The notes: generated from the letters alone by a model not told the origin. Counted from the first letter of the stretch, positions 39,774-55,934 are shown. The stretch: DNA of 64,000 nt from Helianthus annuus (GCF_002127325.2 NC_035433.2:86720298-86784297); one strand, 5' to 3'. Made by a program: numbers and translations.

Positions 39774-41367
39774 TCAATCCTTCGCTGCACCATCACCACC
39801 GACTCCACTTGCCTCTCCACCCTGATCCTTTCCAATGTCTCCACCCTCAAGCATCGGAATCTCCTCAGCCTCCTCATCATCCTCCAGTTCAGCCAGCCTA
39901 GCCTTCCAGCCTTCGACATCCCAGGTGCTCTTGTCAAAAGCAGGATCCTGAGCCTCCGCAGCCATCTGCAGCTGGATCTTGTACATAGTTATCGCGGCAG
40001 AAACCTTGGCATCCTGGGTGATCTCGTGCTTCTCATAGTCAAAGTTGATCAGCATCTTGGCAGCATCATTCTTGGTGGCCTGGAGCTCCTTCTGAAGATC
40101 AGCTATCTTGAGATCCTTCAACACCCCAACCTGTTGAAGGTCAGCAATCTGGCGATCCTGATCCTCAACATGGCCGACATATGTCTCTACTTCAGCAAAT
40201 TTCTACAAGGAAGACAAGGAATAATGTCAGAAACCAAGTAATCCTTAGACCAGCAGGATACACAAACGGGACAGTGATCCTTACCTCGCTGATGTAATCC
40301 AGACACTGTTGGCGAAGCAGGGGCAGACCTTGCAAATCCTCAGAGGCCTTTCTCTTCTTGCTTCCTTTTCCCCTGATTGGTGCTTTAGGGGCTGAAGCAG
40401 TTGGGCTAGCAGCAGGAGTCTTCTTCCTTGCAGATTTGACATTAGTAAGATCATCGATGCCGAACTTTGAAGCAGACTTAGAGGATTTTCCAGCACCTAC
40501 ACAACCAAAACAAGATAAGTATCTTAATATTATTTGACTCTCATTATATAAATACTCCTTAAATAAGGATACTTACTTGACATTGTGACAGAGACAGAGG
40601 ATACTTCCTGAGAATCCTGGGTGGTAACCTGGAAAGTTCTTGTTTCAGGATCAAGCTTCTTAAAGGCCAGGAGCCTCTCTTTTGCAGCAGGTGTCAACTT
40701 CAGATGTGAAACGGAGATAGCTGCACAACAAGAAAATAACAGAACATCAGTGATCCTTATCCTGAGGAATAAGTTCTATGGTGATCCTTCTAGGATCCTA
40801 CCATGGGTAGCCCACTCCTTGGGCAAATCCTTCCCATTAGGGATGGTATCTCTCCTTACAAAAAAGAACCGCCGCTTCCAGTTCACATCAATTTTGGTAA
40901 CCTTGAGAACAGGGTGCTCCTCTCCAGCTTTTCGTTTGAACAAGTACCGGTGGGATCCAAAAGTTGTAAGATCATACATCTCACCCAACTCCGCCATACC
41001 CAGATCAATCCCTTCTTGTTCGATGATCCTTTCAAGGGTGTATAAAACCCTCCAGATCATCGGCATAGCCTGGATATAGCAGATGCCGGTAAGGGAGAAA
41101 AAAGACTCGGTGAACTGAGGGAAAGGATGAGTATCCTATCATGAAAGGAGTGACCAGGAAAGCTACCCAAGTCTCAGAGATATAATCGCTCAAAGCGGTA
41201 GGGTTGAAAGATTTAAAGAAGGTGTTCGCCGGAAAACAATGACGGATTTTGTCAATCTGAGAATCAGTAAAACAACACCTCTCGGTGGGGGAATCCTTGA
41301 TGATCCCTTGACCCTTCAAGGGGCTATTATTCTTAGGATCCTTACTGGGAGAATTCCGGAGCAACAT
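39774..41367 (-). pseudogene. E antisense gene, four exons, one frameshift
   Basis: Exons, in transcript order, are 41367-40802 (566 bases), 40720-40577 (144), 40496-40285 (212) and 40202-39774 (429). The splice sites match the other copies. Exon 1 is two bases short (near 41130, in the region encoding YSYPFP), which shifts the frame. Exon 3 is six bases shorter, in frame. Exon 4 ends GDGAAKD with a different stop from G and H. The protein is otherwise conserved (MLLRNSPSKDPKNNSPLKGQG at the start). Confidence 0.85.
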
Positions 41368-41508
41368 TTTTTACAAGACGATGGAAAAAGAAAGAAAAAC
41401 AGAGCAAGCAAGATAGAAGGAGAAGGGGAATACCTGTTCAATCCTCTGATCGCGTTTATAAAGGGAAGAGTTCTCGAATTTAAATGCAAACGATCCTATC
41501 CCTATTTC

Positions 41509-41600
41509 TATTTATAATGATGATTTGTGCAGGGCTATCATCTCCATGACGTCAGATCACAACGGATAGTTCATTCTTAACGGCTATATATCCGTTGAGT
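41509..41600 (-). promoter_or_regulatory. E antisense-gene promoter
   Basis: On the minus strand: TATAAATA at 41509-41516 and TGACGTCA at 41547-41554. AACGGATA (41561-41568) and AACGGCTA (41579-41586) lie on the plus strand, with a third ATCCGTTG near 41590. Confidence 0.62.
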
Positions 41601-41673
41601 TAGTTAGAGATAAGATTCAGCAAAATATAACTCGTTTATATTACATAAATACTCCTTATATTTTGGGGGCAAT

Positions 41674-42386
41674 TGTTAGGCTGGATTTTTATGACCTATG
41701 ATCCTTACATGTGATCCTAACAAGTGATCCTTACTTCTTTGGCAGATAGTGATCCTCAGAGGAGCTCCAGGATCAGGATCACGGATCATCCTAAGGATCC
41801 TCACACTAACGATTGTTCTCTTTGGATTAAATGTTGTTTTGCAGGAATTACTGGTTGGACTTGGTCTTAGCAACGTAAACAAGGAATCTATCACGCTAAT
41901 TTTGCACATGCATAATCAAAGATGGACGTTATGAAGAATATGGAAACTCAGCACAATTCAAGGGCGATTATTTAGGCTAAATTTACTTCTATTTCTAAAG
42001 GGGTAACGAGCTAGTAGTTAGGTGATTTGCCTAAAATAGAACCACACACACTTGTATAAAAGGCACTCTTGAACATTCGGAAGACACGACACATTTCTCA
42101 CACACCTTAGCATACGATACTATAGTGATCCTTGTACCTAGCTCGTTACCATCCGAAGTTGTAACCATTATTTGTTATATTGAAGTTTGGTGATCGGTAG
42201 TTTCCATCACCCGAGGTTTTTTATGCCGGAGATCATTGATCAAGGGCTTTTTCCTCGTATAAATCCTTGTGTCACTTGTGCATTTTACATTTGAGTGATC
42301 CTTCACTTTGTTCATCATACCAAGCATCATTCCCCGTTTACATAAAGTTTGGTTGCATTATCTTTAAGTGATTTTTGACCAAAACA
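41674..42386 (+). repeat. E 3' LTR
   Basis: 713 bases, preceded by the polypurine tract TTTTGGGGGCAAT. TATAAAA is at 42055-42061. It lacks one G near the start compared with the 5' LTR. Confidence 0.95.
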
Positions 42387-42391
42387 CTTAT
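42387..42391. repeat. Target duplication of E, right copy (CTTAT)
   Basis: Matches 11185-11189. D's intron 2 resumes here. Confidence 0.95.
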
Positions 42392-42411
42392 ATGTGTTTT
42401 TGCATTTGTAG

Positions 42412-43259
42412 GCACCGGAAAATCCTCAAAGTCTGCCTCTAGGTTCATTGTTAGTGACCTTGACGCGTTTGCTGCCTCAAAATCCATCAAAAAAACAACT
42501 TGCTGCCAGTCCCAGCGTTCCGATCCCCAAATGCACGAGCACACGTGGCAAAGGTGCCAAGAAAAGGAAAGTTGCTGAAGCTCTTGAAGGCCTGCCTCTC
42601 ATCCAACACCAGTTTGAAGAATACGTCTCTGAAGTAAGGATCCCGAATCCTTAGGTCTGTTATGCCCATACTGAGGATAACGGATCCTGATATGTGTTTC
42701 CTCTTTGCAGAAATTTGCTGAGATCCAGATGCTCATGGATTCATATGCTGAAGAGGCTGAACAAAAGCACTTGGAGTTCCAGAAGATGTTCCTGGCAAAG
42801 GATCAGAAGATTGCCTCCCTTGAGAATGATGTCAACCTGGCGAAGAGGGATCTGGTCCTGGCCCACATTACAGCTAATCAGGAGAAGGCTGAAGTGATGG
42901 AGGGTGCCAAGCTTTCTGCTACAATAGCCATGCTCAAAATCAAGCTCCAAATGGCAAAGGAGGCAGAGGATCCTAACTTTGACAGGACTGCCTGGGACCA
43001 AGAGGGCTGGAAGAAGAGGCTTGCGGAGCTGGATGATGAGGAAGAGGCTGAGGAGACTCTGGCAATCGAGGCCAGTGGCAGCGGGTTGAAGGATCAGGCT
43101 GAGGAGACAATGGCTGTGGTGATGCAGCGAAGGTGTAGGCTGCAGCAATGGGCGATGATGGAAATTTCTAGACGTGGCCGGAGCCCATTTTTTATGGTTT
43201 CAATTTTTTTTGGTTGTTGGTGTTTTTTTTTAAACCAATGGTCTGTACTTAAACAATAG
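42412..43259 (+). pseudogene. D antisense gene, exons 3-4
   Basis: Exon 3 is 42412-42633, after the acceptor TTTGTAG and before GTAAGG. It is 222 bases against 218 elsewhere, so the frame shifts, apparently at the run of adenines near 42490; the second half (RGKGAKKRK, basic) reads in another frame. Exon 4 starts at 42711. The coiled-coil frame stays open to 43259 because an indel near its end bypasses the usual stop. Together with the exon 1 shift this makes the gene dead. Confidence 0.82.
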
Positions 43260-43932
43260 TCTTAGGTTTAAGTATCACTGATCCTTCGAACAATAGGGGG
43301 TAACAAAGGTGAATGAGTCCTTCTGTTTGTGGAGGATGAAGCCTTTGGTGCCCCTCGCTTTTATTTCCTGCACTTATCAAACACTTAGTATGGACACCCT
43401 TTGCCAACCCAAGTGGACGGGCCACGTTTTGCTGGTAGAAACTTGGGTCGGCAATTTTGACAACCTCTAAAGGGTTTAACCTTTGATAAATAAATAAAAC
43501 TTTAATCTTTTGGCTTATCTTGCGTTATTCATTCTCAATTTATTTACCTTTCAATGATTATTGCATATTACTTTGAATTCATAAGTTAAGACTGAAAATA
43601 TATATTAGATTATGTCAAATAGTTTAGGATATGATCAAGGATCAAATATCCTATAATCGAAAAGTTCAAAAAAATGATGTAATTTGAGGATCATATATCT
43701 TGTTGTCAAAGAATAAGGATAACTTAAATAAATCAAGAATAAAGTGAAGGTAAATAAGGATCATACCTGAGAATCCAAGTTAGGATCCTAAATCTTTAAT
43801 ACTTACAATCAAAATAACCAAAAGACAAACCTTAGTAAAAGGTTAGGATCCAGGATCCTTAACTGTTTAGCTTTGGAAACCTGAAATAGAACATAACTTG
43901 AGACTATGCCAATATAAGATAAAAGTTAGCAA

Positions 43933-44014
43933 CTGGGGACAAGCCCAACAATTCTGGGGACAAGCCCAATATACTGGGGACAAGCCCAAAAAACTGGGGA
44001 CAAGCCCAAAGGAT
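43933..44014. repeat. Tandem GGGGACAAGCCC repeats (D, block 1)
   Basis: Four units with short A-rich spacers in place of AAAGGATAA. Confidence 0.82.
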
Positions 44015-44250
44015 CTTGTGTAAACTGGAGTATGGCCCTCACTGGCGACTATCCAAACTTAGGGACATGAAAATGCCAAAACCTTAGCTAACGTGAAAAC
44101 GTTAGAAACCTTAGGAACGGATGTATGGTACGTCTACCGTTATACGTAGGATCCTGAATACAGCCAGTACAATGAAATTGTCAGCCCCTAAAGCGGGTAC
44201 TGGTCCCATTGCCTTGAACTGCACCAGGATCATCGTGCCCTACTGGTGAA

Positions 44251-44326
44251 ACTAGGGACAGGCCCAAAAACTGGGGACAAGCCCAAAAACTGGGGACAAG
44301 CCCAAAAAACTGGGGACAAGCCCATA
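44251..44326. repeat. Tandem GGGGACAAGCCC repeats (D, block 2)
   Basis: Four units, three of them separated by short adenine runs. The second block is fuller than in the younger copies. Confidence 0.82.
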
Positions 44327-44553
44327 AAACTTAGGAGACTTCTGTGGATACTTGACCCTTTGTCAAAATACATCAATCTTCTGCAAAACTCAGAATTAAG
44401 TGAAAAAAGGATAAAGGATCCAGGATCCTTCTCCTTATGGTAAAATAAGTTAAAGGATTAGAGTCAGATCATTACCAGACTGAGGATCACCTATCCTCTG
44501 AGGATCCTTCATGGATATCGGATACGAAAATAGCTAAGGATCCTGGATCCCTA

Positions 44554-45014
44554 TTACATAAAGTATCTCTTCAAGTGGACAACATTCCAAGCTCTTGGTA
44601 GCAAATTACCTTCCATTGTTAATAATCGATATGCCCCCTTTCCTGCCTCAGCTTCAATAAGATAGGGGCCTTCCCACTTTGGTGCTAACTTGCCATCAGC
44701 AGGATTTGTGGTATTTTGGAATGCTTTCCTCAACACCATATCACCAACTCGAAACTTACTGATCCTGACATTCTTGTTATAAGCTCCAGCCATCCTTTGT
44801 TGATAACTAGCCATTCTTATCCTTGCCAAATCCCTGAGTTCTTCTATGGTATCCAAGTCTTAAACCAAGTTTTCAGCATTTCCTTCAAGATCACGGATGC
44901 TTGTTCTTGCAGTAGGAACCACCATCTCTGTAGGGATCACTGATTCTGCTCCAAACACTAAAGAAAATGGAGTTTGACCAGTAGCATTCTTGGGAGTTGT
45001 TCTATCACCCATAG
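44554..45014 (-). pseudogene. pol: D pol, C-terminal fragment
   Basis: This is the end of integrase with the GPY-like module ([15 protein letters not shown]) and the terminus HLKRYFM. A TAA at 44860-44862 replaces the glutamine codon before DLDT. The segment is cut at 45014 by H. The rest of D's pol should lie to the right of the window. Confidence 0.85.
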
Positions 45015-45732
45015 TGTTTTGGTCAAAAATCACACAAGGATAATGTAACCAAACTTTATGTAAACGGGGTATGATGCTTGGTTAATTATGAAAGTAAAGG
45101 ATCACTTCTGTGATAAAGATGCAAAGACACAATGATTTGTACGAGGAAAAAGCCCTTGATCAATGGATGATCTCCGGCATAAAAAACCTCGGGTGATGGC
45201 AACTACCGATCACCAACTTCAATATAATAAGAATGTAGTTACAACTTCGGATAGTAATGAGCTGAGTACAAGGATCACTGAGTGTCTAAGTGTTTGAGAG
45301 TTGTGTCGTATGTCGTGTGTGTTCTTCCGAATGAAGAAGAGTGGTATTTATACATGTGTAGGTGACCTATTTTAGGTAAAATGACTAATTATCAGCTCAT
45401 TACCCCTTTAGAAATAAAGACAATCTAGCCTAAATTGCTGCCCATAAATCAAGCCTAGTTTCCATATCCTGTGCAACGTCTTTCTTCGATTAAGCTCTTG
45501 CCATATTTGTGAAGACGCGTTCCTGGATCATGATGTCTAGAGCATATCCTGCTAGATGTTCCTGCAAAACAATATTGTATTGAGTGGAAGTAGCCGTTAG
45601 TATGAGGATCACCATAATGTCCCATGATCCTGATCCTGAAGTTCTGCTGAGGATCACTGTCTGCCAAAGAAATAAGGATCACTGGTTAGGATCATGTGTA
45701 AGGATCACCTACAATAAAATCCAGCCCTAACA
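45015..45732 (-). repeat. H 3' LTR
   Basis: 718 bases, followed by ATTGCCCCC. On the minus strand TATAAATA lies at 45345-45352, a likely sense-promoter TATA. Confidence 0.94.
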
Positions 45733-45817
45733 ATTGCCCCCAAAATATAAGGAGTTAATTGTAAATAGACGAGTTATATTTTGTTTCGATCCTATCTCTA
45801 ACGGGCGACTCCAAGAA

Positions 45818-45896
45818 ACTAGCCGTTATGTTTGGACTAGCCGTTGTGATCATTACGTCAGAGATGTGACAATCCTGCAGATCATGATTATAAATA
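45818..45896 (+). promoter_or_regulatory. H antisense-gene promoter
   Basis: TAGCCGTT at 45820-45827 and 45838-45845, ACGTCA at 45855-45860 and TATAAATA at 45889-45896. TCTAACGGGCGA lies just upstream, as in G. Confidence 0.65.
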
Positions 45897-46049
45897 GGAG
45901 ATAGGGTGAGGATCAGTTTGTATTTAAATTCGAGATACACTCCCTTTATATTCTTTACCGAAGATCGATCAGGTACTCTCCTCTTCTCTTCTTCTTCTCT
46001 CTATTCTCTTTGCTCTGTTTTCCGTTTCTACTTTGTTTCTGTTCCAAAT

Positions 46050-47671
46050 ATGTTGCTCCGGAATTCTCCGCACAAGGATTCCAAGAAGGGTAGTCCCTTA
46101 AAAAGCCAGGGGATTATCAAGGATTCTCCTACGGAGAGGTGTTGCTTTAGTGATGCTCACGTAGACAAAATTCGTCATTGTTTTCCGGCGAATGCTGTTT
46201 TTAAATCCTTTGATCCTACTGCTTTGAGCGACTTTGTCTCGGATGTCTGGGTGGCTTTTCCTGCTACCCCGTTTGCTATAGGGTACTCGTATCCTTTTCC
46301 AGATTTTACCCAGTCTTTCTTTTCCTTAACCGGCATCTCTTACATCCAAGCTATGCCGATGATCTGGAGGGTTCTTTATACCTTCGAGAGGATCATCGAG
46401 CAGGAAGGGATTGATCTGGGGATGGCGGAGTTAGCTGAGTTTTACGATCTCACCACCTTCGGTTCTCACCGGTATTTGTTGAAACGGAAAGCTGGGGAGG
46501 ATCACCCAATCTTCAAAGTTACTAAGAATGATACAAACTGGAAACGTCGGTTTTTCTTTGTTAAGAGGGATTCCATCCCGGATGGGAAGGATCTGCCCAA
46601 GGAATGGGCCACTCATGGTAGGGTAGAGGATCCTCGAAGGATCACTATCAGTTCTGTCTCAGATGATGAGGATCACTGATGTCTTTTTTCCTTTGTCTTT
46701 TATGCAGCTATTTCCATTGCTCGTCTGAAATTAACCCCCGCTGCAAAAGAGAGAGTGCTAGCTTTTAAAAAGCTTGATCCTGAAGTTAGAAGCTTCCAAA
46801 TCACTGTTCAAGATTCTCAAGAGATATCCTCTGCATCTGCCACAATGTCAAGTAAGTATCCTTACAGAAAATAAATTATATATAGGATTGTTTGATTAGT
46901 AAAGCAACTTATCTTGTTTTTTTGATTGTGTAGGTGCCGGAAAGTCTGCCAGGTCTGTTAAGTCTGCCTCCAAATTTGGGATAAGTGATCTTGCCAATGT
47001 CACGTCTTCAAAGAAGAAGGCTCCTGCTGCCAGTCCTTCAGCATCAGCTCCCAAAGCGTCTATCCGGGGCAAGGGAAAAAAGAGGAAAACCTCTGAAGAT
47101 CTCCAAGGATTTCCCCTCCTCTGTCAGCAATTCCTTGACTACGTGAATGAGGTAAGGATCACTGCCCCATCCGTTTCGAATATCCTGTTTGTGTATCCTG
47201 TTTCTTCGAGGATCATCCGGTTCTGAACTTACCTTATTTCCCTCTTTGCAGAAACTTGCCGAGATCGAGACCTATCTTGGCCATGTTGAGGATCAAGAGA
47301 GCCAGATTGCTGACCTTCAACAAATGGGCGTGCTTAAGGATCTCAAGATAGGAGATCTTGAGAAGGAACTCCGGGCCACGAAGGCTGAGGCTGCTCAGAT
47401 GTTGATTGATATGGATAATGAGAAGCAGGAGATCACCCAAGATGCAAAGGTCTCCGCGGCAATTGCTATGTACAAGATACAACTTCAGATGGCTGAGGAG
47501 GCTCAGGATCCCACCTTTGACAAAAGCTCGTGGGACGTTGAAGGTTGGAAGGCAAGGCTGGCGGACCTGGAGGACGAGGATGAGGCTGAGGAGATCCCCA
47601 TGCTGGAGGGTGGTGATGCTGAGAAGGATCAAGGTGGAGATGCTGGTGGTGATGAAGCAGCGAAGGTGTAG
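46050..47671 (+). CDS. H antisense gene, four exons, intact
   Basis: Exons are 46050-46617, 46708-46851, 46934-47151 and 47252-47671. Lengths (568, 144, 218, 420) are identical to G and all GT-AG, giving 449 residues. Differences from G are mostly silent or conservative (PHKDSKKGSP; ITVQDSQEISSASATMSS). Together with G this shows the full reading frame is kept in two independent insertions. The unspliced exon 1 frame also continues past the donor to 46679, so an intron-retained short form could be made. Confidence 0.85.
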
Positions 47672-49100
47672 GCTGCATGATTGGGCGATGATGGATATTT
47701 CGAGACTAGGCCGGAGCCCAATTTTTTAGGATTGGTAGTGGTTTTTTGTGGTAGTGGTGTTTGTGAACAATTATGGTCTGTAATCTTCGAACAATAGTTT
47801 CTTAGGGTTAAGGATCCTGGATCCTTTGAACAATAGGTAGGATTGCAAAAGGTGGAGGGATCCTCTGTTTGGGGGATGAAACCTTTGTGATCCTGCCGCT
47901 TTTATTTCCTGCAAAACGCTAAGACCGCATAGACAATGGACACCCTTTGCCAACCCATGTGGACGGGCCACGTTTTGCTGGTAGAAATGTGGGTTGGCAA
48001 TTTTGACAACTTTTTGAAAGGGTTAAAGATCCTTTTGTTAATAATATAACTTAACTTTTCTGGCTTATCTTGTGTTGTTATCCTTCAATAATCCTCTTAT
48101 TTCTCAATTGCTATATTTGTTAAAATAACAAGAGTTGACAAAGTGTTTAATAAACTTAGGATATGATCCTAGATCAAATATCCTCATATTGAAAATTCTC
48201 AAAGTGTTTTAGTTCAAGGATCATAGGTTCGGTTGTCAAAGTATAAGGGTTGGCTAGGATAAAGAGTATAATCAAAAATAGTCAAGGATCATACCTGAGG
48301 ATCCACGTTAGGATCCTAACCTTCAATCAAGACAATCATAGATAAGACTTTGATAGTTAATAAGGATTAAGGACCCTTATATGTTTAGACTTCCAAAACC
48401 TGAAAAGTGAGATATAACTTGGGACTGAGCCAATGTAAAAGATAAATTAGTAACTGGGGACATGCCCAAAGGATAACTGAGAATGATCCCAGAGGATCAC
48501 TGGGGACAAGCCCATAGGATAACTGGGGACAAGCCCAGAGGATAACTGGGGACAAGCCCAGAGGATAACTGGGGACAAGCCCAAAGGATCGTATGTAAAC
48601 TGGAGTATGGCCCTTTCTGGCAACTATCCAAACTTAGTGACATGAAAATGTCAAAACCTTAGCTAACGTGAAAACGTTAGAAACCTTAGGAACGGATGTA
48701 TGGTGCGTCCACCATTATACGTAGGATCCTAAACATAGCCAGTACGATGAGGTTGTCAGCCCCGAAAGCGGGTACTGGTCCCAAAGACGTGAACTATACC
48801 AGGATCATCGTGCGCTGCTGGCGGAAACTGGGGATAATCCCAAGGATAACTGGGGTTGGACCCAAGGATCTGCGGTGCTTTTGAAGATCTTTGACGATAT
48901 GCTGAAGATACCTGAACTTATCATAACTCAAATGTTTCGTGAGTAGAGGATGAAGGATACATGATCCTTATCCTTAGGTAAAAAGTAAGAAAATGCAATA
49001 GTTTTAGGATAAGCATATTACCAGAGTTAGGATCACCGATATCTCCAGGATCCTTCAAGGATACTTTCAAGGTAAGGATCACATGCAGGAAGGATCATGT
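47672..49100. other. H convergent non-coding zone with hairpins
   Basis: No gene. Holds the 54-base hairpin at 47947-48000, tandem repeats at 48454-48589, CTAACG...CGTTAG at about 48663-48680, and ATGGTG-CGTC-CACCAT at 48700-48715. Confidence 0.77.
48454..48589. repeat. Tandem GGGGACAAGCCC repeats (H)
   Basis: Six units, the last four regular. Confidence 0.85.
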
Positions 49101-52406
<3,306 letters not shown>

Positions 52407-53275
52407 CTATTGCTCCCTTGGCTTCGAGGTTGGCTTCATGGATGAGGTATAGCAATCCTTAGCCTCTTGCTGGTCACTATTGATCTTGATTATTCCCCAT
52501 GGGCTAGGGAGCTTCACACATTGATGGTAGGTAGATGGGACTGCTTTCATATCGTGTATCCAAGGCCTGCCAAGGATAACGTTGCAACAAGACAAACAGT
52601 CAATAACACAAAATTTTTGGTAATTATGTAATCCTTCCACGTAGATTGGGAGTTTGATGTCCCCCAGAGTTTTCTTCGTTTCCCCACTGAATCCTACAAG
52701 CACGGAGGATCTTGGTGTGATGTCTGATTCTGGGATTCCCATCTTCTTCAAGACATCAAGCTGGATAATGTTCACTGAGCTCCCTCCGTCAATAAGGATT
52801 CTGCGGACAAAATGGTTAGAGATAAAGAGAGTGATAACTAAACTATCATGGTGAGGATCCTGAATGTTAATGCGATCATCCTCATCAAATGTTATCATCT
52901 TCCCTTCTGAGACACTTGAGGTTCTAATAGGCCTTTCTCCATTATCCATTTTTGATTCTTTTGCATGTCTTTTGGCCGCTGAAAAGGATGTACCACAAAT
53001 GTCTGATCCTCCGGATATAAAGTTAATCACTTGTGCGTTTGCCGGAGGTGCTGGAGCCTTTTCAGGGATCCTTTCAGGATCCTGGGTCCTTTGCTTTTTT
53101 CTCCCCAACAATTCTTTTAGATGCCCCTTGCTTAGCAGGTATCCAATTTCTTTTCTTAAGGCTATGCAATCTTCAGTTAGATGCCCGAAATCCTCATGGT
53201 ATGCACACCATTTGGACTTGTCTTTAGTCCCGGATGGTTTATCATTCTTCCTGGGCCACCTAGCCTTTTCACCTA
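52407..53275 (-). CDS. gag-pro: H gag-protease, 3' part
   Basis: Open from the insertion point of I at 53275 (within GEKARWPRKND) to the UAG. It includes the CX2HX4HX4C knuckle (CAYHEDFGHLTEDC) and the protease (DGGSSVNIIQL). The 5' part of gag lies on the far side of I, outside the window. The codons read beyond 53275 on this strand are LTR of I, not gag. Confidence 0.9.
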
Positions 53276-53995
53276 TGTTTTGGTCAAAAATCACACAAGG
53301 ATAATGTAACCAAACTTTATGTAAACGGGGTATGATGCTTGGTTAATTATGAAAGTAAAGGATCACTTCTGTGATAAAAGATGCAAAGACACAATGATTT
53401 ATACGAGGAAAAAGCCCTTGATCAATGTATGATCTCCGGCATAAAAAACCTCGGGTGATGGCAACTACCGATCACCAACTTCAATATAATGAAAATGTAG
53501 TTACAACTTCGGATAGTAATGAGCTGAGTACAAGGATCACTGAGTGTCTAAGTGTTTGAGAGTTGTGTCGTATGTCGTGTGTGTTCTTCCGAATGAAGAA
53601 GAGTGGTATTTATACATGTGTAGGTGACCTATTTTAGGTAAAATGACTAATTATCAGCTCATTACCCCTTTAGAAATAAAGACAATCTAGCCTAAATTGC
53701 TGCCCATAAATCAAGCCTAGTTTCCATATCCTGTGCAACGTCTTTCTTCGATTAAGCTCTTGCCATATTTGTGAAGACGCGTCCCTGGATCATGATGTCT
53801 AGAGCATATCCTGCTAGATGTTCCTGCAAAACAATATTGTATTAAGCGGAAGTGGCCGTTAGTATGAGGATCACCATAATGCCCCATGATCCTGATCCTG
53901 AAGTTCTGCGGAGGATCACTGTCTGCCAAAGAAACAAAGATCACTGGTTAGGATCATGTGTAAGGATCACCTATAATAAAAATCCAGCCCTAACA
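53276..53995 (-). repeat. I 3' LTR
   Basis: 720 bases, followed by ATTGCCCCC. TATAAATA is at 53607-53614 on the minus strand. Confidence 0.95.
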
Positions 53996-54080
53996 ATTGC
54001 CCCCAAAATATAAGGAGTTAATTGTAAATAGACGAGTTATATTTTGTTTTGATCTTATCTCTAACGGGCGATTCCGGATA

Positions 54081-54160
54081 ACTAGCCGTTACACATGGAC
54101 TAGCCGTTGTGATAATTACGTCACAGATGTGACAATCCCTGCAAATCATCATTATAAATA
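54081..54160 (+). promoter_or_regulatory. I antisense-gene promoter
   Basis: TAGCCGTT at 54083-54090 and 54101-54108, ACGTCA at 54118-54123 and TATAAATA at 54153-54160. The ATG is 160 bases downstream. Confidence 0.65.
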
Positions 54161-54319
54161 GGAGATAGGGTTAGGATCATTCGGTATTTAAATTCGAGGT
54201 ATCTTCCCTTTATAATCACAACCGAAGACTTGATCAGGTATCCTCTTCTTCTCTCTTTCCCTTCTTCCTTCCCTTTGCTCTGTTTTTTGCTTCTACTCTG
54301 TTTCCGTCTTGTCATAAAC

Positions 54320-55934
54320 ATGTTGCTCCGGAATTCTCCATACAAGGATTCTAAGAAGGATAGTCCCTTAAAAAGCCAGGGGATTATCAAGGATTCTCCT
54401 ACGGAGAGGTGTTGTTTTACTGATGTTCACATAGACAGAATTCGTCATTGTTTTCCGGCGAATGCGGTTTTCAAGTCCTTCACACCTACCGCTCTGAATG
54501 ATTCTGTTTCGGATACCTGGGTGGCTTTTCCTGCTACTCCATTCACCATAGGGTATTCATATCCTTTTCCATCCTTCACCCAATCCTTCTTTTCTTTAAC
54601 CGGCATCTCTTATATCCAAGCTATGCCGATGATCTGGAGGGTTCTGTATACCTTCGAAAGGATCATTGAGCAGAGAGGGATTGATCTGGGGATGACGGAG
54701 TTGGCCGAGTTTTACGATCTTACCACTTTTGGCTCTTACCGGTATCTGCTGAAACGGAAAGCCGGGGAGGATCACCCTGTCTTCAAGGTCACCAAGAATG
54801 ATCCTAACTGGAAGCGTCGTTTTTTCTTTGTTAGAAGGGATTCCATCCTGGATGGGAAGGATCTGCCCAAAGAATGGGCCACTCATGGTAGGATAGAGGA
54901 TCCTCTAAGGATCATTGTCAGCCTTGTCCCATATGATGAGGATCACTAATATCTCTTTTTATTTCTTGTGCAGCTATATCCATCGCTCATCTGAAATTAA
55001 GCCCTGCTGCAAAAGAGAGAGTTCTAGCTTTTAAAAAGCTTAATCCTGAAGTCAGAAGTTTCTAGGTCACCGTCCAAGATTCTCAAGAAGTATCCTCTGC
55101 ATCTGCCACTATGTCAAGTAAGTATCCTTACAGAAAATAAATTATATGTAGGATTGTTTGATTAACAAAGCAACTTATCTTGTTTTTTGATTGTGTAGGT
55201 GCCGGAAAGTCTGCCAGGTCTGTCAAATCAGCTTCTAAATTTGGGTTAAGTGATCTTGCCAATGTTACGTCTTCAAAGAAGAAGGCTCCTGCTGCCAGTC
55301 CTTCAGCATCAGCTCCCAAAGCGTCTATCCGGGGCAAGGGGAAGAAGAGGAAGACTACTGAAGATCTACAAGGATTTCCCCTCCTCCGTCAGCAATTCCT
55401 TGACTATGTGAATGAGGTAAGGATCACTGCCCCTGTAGGTTATCCGCCTCGCATATCCTGCTTTTCTTGAGGATCATATGATCTTATGCTTATCTTTTTC
55501 TTCTCCTGTTGCAGAAATTTGCCGAGATTGAGACCTATCTTGGCCATGTTGAGGACCAAGAGAGCCAGATTGCTGACCTTCAACAAATGGGCGTACTTAA
55601 GGATCTCAAGATAGGAGATCTTGAGAAGGAACTCCGGGTCATGAAGGCTGAGGCTGCTCAGAGGTTGATTGATATGGATAACGAGAAGCAGGAGATCACC
55701 CAAGATGCTAAGGTCTCCGCGGCAATTGCTATGTATAAGATACAACTTCAGATGGCTGAGGAGGCTCAGGATCCTACCTTTGACAAAGGCTCGTGGGATG
55801 TTGAAGGTTGGAAGGCAAGGCTGGCAGACCTGGAGGACGAGGATGAGGCTGAGGAGATCCCCATGCTGGAAGGTGGTGATGCTGAGAAGGATCAAGGTGG
55901 AGATGCTGGTGGTGATGAAGCAGCGAAGGTGTAG
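54320..55934 (+). pseudogene. I antisense gene, four exons, one stop
   Basis: Exons are 54320-54887, 54974-55117, 55199-55416 and 55515-55934, with lengths identical to G and H. A TAG at 55063-55065 in exon 2 replaces the glutamine codon in SFQVT. This would end the protein right after the Transposase_28-like domain and remove the basic and coiled-coil parts. All other exons are open, so the lesion looks recent. A truncated product of about 220 residues remains possible. Confidence 0.87.

Larger units (their letters stand above)
43260..44553. other. D convergent non-coding zone with hairpins
   Basis: No gene. Holds the 54-base hairpin at 43401-43454, whose arms read CCCAAG and CTTGGG where F has CCCATG and CGTGGG; two tandem-repeat blocks; CTAACG...CGTTAG at about 44088-44105; and ATGGTA-CGTC-TACCGT at 44125-44140. 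Confidence 0.72.

Noticed and set aside
42687..43148. Minus-strand open frame opposite exon 4 of the antisense gene
   Set aside because: Shadow of the Glu/Lys-rich coding strand; the same shadow recurs in G, H and I.
52864..53304. Plus-strand open frame of 146 codons opposite H gag-pro
   Set aside because: It is a shadow of the real gene on the other strand. Similar shadows recur in G, F and I at the same place, and this one also runs into the LTR of I.
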